Source: Chromatiales bacterium (lineage in GTDB: Bacteria > Pseudomonadota > Gammaproteobacteria > Steroidobacterales > GCA-2729495). From it: a stretch of 64,000 nt of DNA. The notes under the pieces are model-generated. The model made no database searches. It was not told the origin of the DNA and was given only the letters and a program-made list of their open reading frames with translations. The DNA lies in the NCBI GenBank assembly GCA_016789845.1, contig JAEUQA010000067.1, positions 1-64,000 of the forward strand, given 5' to 3'. The translations under genes were made by a program, and so were the position numbers. Numbering within the stretch: position 1 is the first letter of the stretch; each line of letters begins with the position of its first letter. This document shows positions 60,772 to 64,000 of the stretch, in pieces.

Positions 60772-63090
60772 ATGGGCACCCGCAAGTCGTCAGCGTCGAA
60801 GTCCGGCAAGGGCGGACCACCGGCCGTCCTCCAGAACCGCCTGCAATTCGATGCGGTCGAGAAGCTGCCACTCCGGACCTTCACCGAGAAGGCCTACCTC
60901 GACTACTCGATGTACGTCATCCTCGACCGGGCGCTGCCGCACATCGGCGACGGCCTGAAGCCCGTGCAGCGCCGCATCATCTATGCCATGAGCGAGCTGG
61001 GACTGCTGGCCGCGACCAAGCACAAGAAGTCGGCGCGCACGGTCGGCGACGTCATCGGCAAGTTCCATCCCCACGGCGATTCGGCCTGCTACGAGGCCAT
61101 GGTCCACATGGCCCAGGCCTTTGCCTACCGGTACCCGATCGTGGACGGCCAGGGCAACTGGGGCTCCGCCGACGACCCGAAGTCCTTCGCGGCCATGCGC
61201 TACACCGAGGCCCGCCTCACGCCTTATGCCGCCACCCTGCTCGACGAGCTCGACCAGGGCACGGTGGAGTGGGCGCCCAATTTCGACGGCACGCTGCAGG
61301 AGCCGGTGCTGCTGCCGGCCCAGCTGCCCAACCTCCTGCTCAATGGCACCAGCGGCATCGCGGTCGGCATGTCCACGGACATCCCGCCGCACAACCTGCG
61401 GGAAGTCGTGACGGCGCTCGTCCGCCTTCTGGAGGAGCCAGATACCACGGTCAAGCAGCTTTGCCAGCACATCAAGGGACCGGATTTCCCCACCGGCGGC
61501 GAGCTCGTGACGCCGCGCAAGGAACTCCATGAGATCTACGCCACGGGCAACGGCACCCTGCGGCTTCGGGCCACCTGGGAGCGGGACGGGGACGACATCA
61601 TCATCACCAACCTCCCGTTCCAGGTGTCGGGCAGCAAGGTGCTGGAGCAGATCGACGCCCAGCGCCAGGCCAAGAAGCTGCCGCTGGTGGAGGACCTGCG
61701 GGACGAGTCCGACCACGAGAACCCGACGCGACTGGTGATCACGCCGAAGTCCGGCAAGGTGGACGTGGAGGCGCTGATGAGCCACCTCTACGCCACCACG
61801 GACCTGGAACGCACGCTCCGGGTAAACCTCAACGTGATCGGTCTCGACGGCCGGCCGTCGGTCCGGGATCTCAAGGCGCTGCTCGCCGAGTGGCTGCAGT
61901 TCCGCACTGCCACTGTGAAGCGGCGTCTCCAGTACCGCCTCGCCAAGGTCGAGGACCGGCTGCACATCCTCGAAGGCCTGCTCATCGCGTACCTCAATAT
62001 CGACGAGGTGATCCGCATCATCCGCAAGGAGGACAGGCCGAAGGACGTGCTGATGAAGCGTTTTGGCATCAGCGACGCCCAGGCGGAATCGATCCTCAAC
62101 CTCCGGCTGCGGCAGCTGGCGAAGCTCGAGGAAATCGAGATCCGCACGGAGCAGAAGGAACTGGCGAAGGAGCGGGACAGCCTCCAGCAGATCCTCAAGA
62201 GCGCGACACGGCTCCGGAACCTGATTCGCGACGAGCTGCTGGCCCTGGCGGAGAAGCACGGGGACGCGCGACGCACGGCCATCGTGGAGCGCGAGGCCGC
62301 CCAGGCCATCGCCGAGACCGAGCTCGTGACCAGCGAGCCCGTGACGGTGGTGCTGTCGGCGAGCGGCTGGGTGCGCGCGGCCAAGGGGCACGACATCGAT
62401 CCGGTCAGCCTGAGCTACAAGTCGGGTGACAGCTACCTCGGTTCCGCAGCCGGCAAGAGCAACCAGCTGGCCGTCTTCCTCGACAGCGCCGGTCGCGCCT
62501 ACTGCCTGCCGGCCCACTCCCTGCCGTCCGCCCGGGGGCAGGGCGAGCCCCTCACGGGCCGGCTGAATCCGGCGCCGGGGGCCAGTTTCCGCGGCGTGCT
62601 GCTGGGCGATCCCGACATGCGCTGGCTGGTGGCCAGCGATGCCGGCTACGGCTTCTTCGTCCGGCTGGGCGAACTGCACTCGCGCAACCGGGCCGGCAAG
62701 GCCTGCCTGCGGGTGCCCGAGGGCGGTGATGTCCTGATCCCCATGCCGGTGACCGGACCGGACTTTCCGGGGAACTCGCTGGTCGCCGCCTTGAGCTCGG
62801 AAGGGCGTCTGCTGGTGTTCCCCGCCGCCGAGCTGCCGGAACTGCCCCGGGGCAAGGGCAACAAGATCTTTGGCATTTCGTCCCGCAAGTTCAAGGCGGG
62901 CGAGGAGAAGCTGTCCGCGGTTGCGGTGCTCGAGCCCGGCCAGGCGCTGTTGCTGTTCAGTAACCAGCGCACCATGACGCTGGGTCCGAAGGACCTGGCC
63001 GAGTACCGGGGAGCCCGCAGCCAGCGGGGCGGGTTGCTGCCGCGGGGCTGGCGGAAGGTCGACCGGGTCGTGGTGGCGGGCGGGGCCTAG
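60772..63090 (+). CDS. parC: DNA topoisomerase IV subunit A
   Basis: Breakage-rejoining subunit, 772 residues. The catalytic Tyr is in [18 protein letters not shown]. The quinolone-determining region reads [20 protein letters not shown], with the Ser and Glu/Tyr pattern of a sensitive enzyme as far as can be judged. The C-terminal beta-pinwheel blades are seen ([20 protein letters not shown]). ATG 60772 follows the parE stop closely. Its TAG stop overlaps the stop of the next, converging gene in a CTAG. Confidence 0.97.
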   Translation: MGTRKSSASKSGKGGPPAVLQNRLQFDAVEKLPLRTFTEKAYLDYSMYVILDRALPHIGDGLKPVQRRIIYAMSELGLLAATKHKKSARTVGDVIGKFHPHGDSACYEAMVHMAQAFAYRYPIVDGQGNWGSADDPKSFAAMRYTEARLTPYAATLLDELDQGTVEWAPNFDGTLQEPVLLPAQLPNLLLNGTSGIAVGMSTDIPPHNLREVVTALVRLLEEPDTTVKQLCQHIKGPDFPTGGELVTPRKELHEIYATGNGTLRLRATWERDGDDIIITNLPFQVSGSKVLEQIDAQRQAKKLPLVEDLRDESDHENPTRLVITPKSGKVDVEALMSHLYATTDLERTLRVNLNVIGLDGRPSVRDLKALLAEWLQFRTATVKRRLQYRLAKVEDRLHILEGLLIAYLNIDEVIRIIRKEDRPKDVLMKRFGISDAQAESILNLRLRQLAKLEEIEIRTEQKELAKERDSLQQILKSATRLRNLIRDELLALAEKHGDARRTAIVEREAAQAIAETELVTSEPVTVVLSASGWVRAAKGHDIDPVSLSYKSGDSYLGSAAGKSNQLAVFLDSAGRAYCLPAHSLPSARGQGEPLTGRLNPAPGASFRGVLLGDPDMRWLVASDAGYGFFVRLGELHSRNRAGKACLRVPEGGDVLIPMPVTGPDFPGNSLVAALSSEGRLLVFPAAELPELPRGKGNKIFGISSRKFKAGEEKLSAVAVLEPGQALLLFSNQRTMTLGPKDLAEYRGARSQRGGLLPRGWRKVDRVVVAGGA

Positions 63091-64000
63091 CGGGACTTCT
63101 TCCGCGCCGGCGCTTCGCGCAGCCCGGCCTCGCTGACCTGGGTCGGCTCGTCCAGTTCGTTGCCCAGGGCCTCGCGCATGGCGGACATGTCCAGTACCTG
63201 GCTGGCGGTCAGTTCTTCCTCGTAGTCCCGCTCCAGCAGCGTGAGCGCCTCGAGCAGCGTCTGGGCCTGCTGCTGGTCCCTGGTGGCCGCCGCCGCCAGC
63301 GTGCGCAGGTCCACCGTGGGCGACTGGGCGGTGGCCTCCAGGTTCGGCCGGGGCTGGTCGACCGTGTTGGCGCCCAGCAGCTCTTCCTCGCCAGTGGGGT
63401 CGCCCACCGGGAAGTCCACCTCACCATCGGAGCCGGTGGCGCGCGCTTCGTCCTCGTGATCCGGGTAGAAGGCCCGTGCCGCGACGGTCTTCTCGGCGTT
63501 CAGTCGCTTCTGGATCGTGGTATCGGTGCCGTCGAAGAGTTCCTCCAGTTCCGAGGTGATGTCCTCGCCGGGCGGTGGACTCAGCGGTCCGGCATGGCGC
63601 GCAACCTTCCGGGGCGGGGGTGCGTACTCCGGCCCGGGGTCATCGGCGAATTCCGCGGCGAGCGCGTCGTCATGGGCTGGCGTGAAGGATACCGAGAAGC
63701 CGGGCTCGGCCTCGCGCGTGACGAGCGGTGCAGGCGTGGCGGCCAACGCCGTGGTGGCCAGCAGGGACGGGTCGTCCGCCTGACCCTGGACGTCGGGGGC
63801 GCGGCGCCTCCGGGACGGCAGGCGCCCACGGAACCAGAGGAAGGCGCTGACCAGCAGGCCGAACACGATACCGGCCCCTGCCGCGACGAAGGGGTTTGGC
63901 TCGTCGGTTGCTGATGCAGCCGCTTCGTCCGGCGCCGGGTTCGGAAGCCTGGCCGGCGTCGCGCGCACCGGTTCGACGGCAATCACCGGCGGTGGCGGGG
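63087..64000 (-). CDS. Unidentified membrane-anchored protein, 3' part only
   Basis: The 5' end lies beyond the window. What is seen is a Pro/Ala-rich periplasmic-like part, one membrane helix ([19 protein letters not shown]), a basic stop-transfer ([10 protein letters not shown]) and a long acidic cytoplasmic region with predicted helices ([40 protein letters not shown]) ending in APARKKSR. The layout loosely recalls FimV- or TonB-like anchored scaffolds, but no motif proves it. Confidence 0.5.
   Translation of the reverse strand, partial: PPPPVIAVEPVRATPARLPNPAPDEAAASATDEPNPFVAAGAGIVFGLLVSAFLWFRGRLPSRRRRAPDVQGQADDPSLLATTALAATPAPLVTREAEPGFSVSFTPAHDDALAAEFADDPGPEYAPPPRKVARHAGPLSPPPGEDITSELEELFDGTDTTIQKRLNAEKTVAARAFYPDHEDEARATGSDGEVDFPVGDPTGEEELLGANTVDQPRPNLEATAQSPTVDLRTLAAAATRDQQQAQTLLEALTLLERDYEEELTASQVLDMSAMREALGNELDEPTQVSEAGLREAPARKKSR

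Noticed and set aside
57773..60871. Minus-strand frame of 1032 codons opposite parE and the Fe-S/DUF3501 genes
   Set aside because: Runs antisense through three well-supported genes and shows no family motif.

Overview
The window is very GC-rich, gene-dense proteobacterial chromosome, most likely from an uncultured gammaproteobacterium. I base this on the single-chain purL of about 1300 residues, ettA, mltF, a DUF1820 gene, the order nrdR-ribD-ribE-ribBA-ribH-nusB-thiL-pgpA, adjacent parE-parC, and Fur-type and REP-like sequence signatures. There is no rRNA, transposase, integrase, CRISPR array or phage module. No stretch longer than about 300 bases lacks a gene. Junctions are very tight: many neighbouring genes share GTGA, ATGA, TTGA or TGATG stop/start overlaps.

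Layout. 1-4.5 kb: xseA (minus) divergent from guaB-guaA (GMP synthesis). 4.5-6.2 kb: two coupled secreted proteins, one with an ENVGW-type repeat plus dockerin-like repeats, the other a beta-helix protein. 6.4-8.6 kb: three envelope proteins (OmpA-type lipoprotein, adhesin-E-like lipoprotein, TPR protein). 8.6-17.5 kb: an FAD oxidoreductase, an HPF-like protein, a coupled saccharide cassette (GH63-like, GH13, SemiSWEET), a Na/Pi symporter-like gene and a nitrilase-fold lipoprotein. 17.5-25.2 kb: tadA and mltF converging on one large hairpin, tRNA-Ser(CGA), small lipoproteins, an HSL-type esterase, a TonB-C protein, an HIBADH-like reductase and a possible RCC-reductase relative. 25.2-34.8 kb (minus): feoA-feoB-small FeoB-associated protein, a Ca/Na antiporter, and a six-gene mrp/pha antiporter operon, all downstream of a Fur box. 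34.9-42 kb: an orphan T6SS-type FHA protein (TagH-like), DUF1820-purL, a DNRLRE protein with a PEP-CTERM-like tail, and a vapBC module with a palindromic operator. 42-46 kb: a zinc-ribbon protein, ettA and a histone-deacetylase-family gene. 45.7-54.1 kb: glyA and the long nrdR/riboflavin/nusB/thiL/pgpA run, ending in a Ser/Thr kinase fused to a cyclic-nucleotide-binding domain. 54.2-58.8 kb: a GST, an integral membrane protein, xseB, and a rubrerythrin / GlpC-like Fe-S protein / DUF3501 trio behind a strong promoter with a perfect palindrome. 58.9-64 kb: parE, parC and the 3' end of an unidentified membrane-anchored protein that runs off the window.

Themes. The housekeeping modules cover purines, riboflavin, one-carbon metabolism and DNA topology. 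Between them lie accessory cassettes with unresolved function: saccharide cleavage and uptake, peroxide/redox defence, surface repeat proteins, ion homeostasis and signalling. Two families of small palindromic repeats recur. They sit on or inside gene ends and supply stop codons (xseA, tadA, mltF) or coding sequence (ribBA). Function assignments come from reading motifs by eye; no database search was run.
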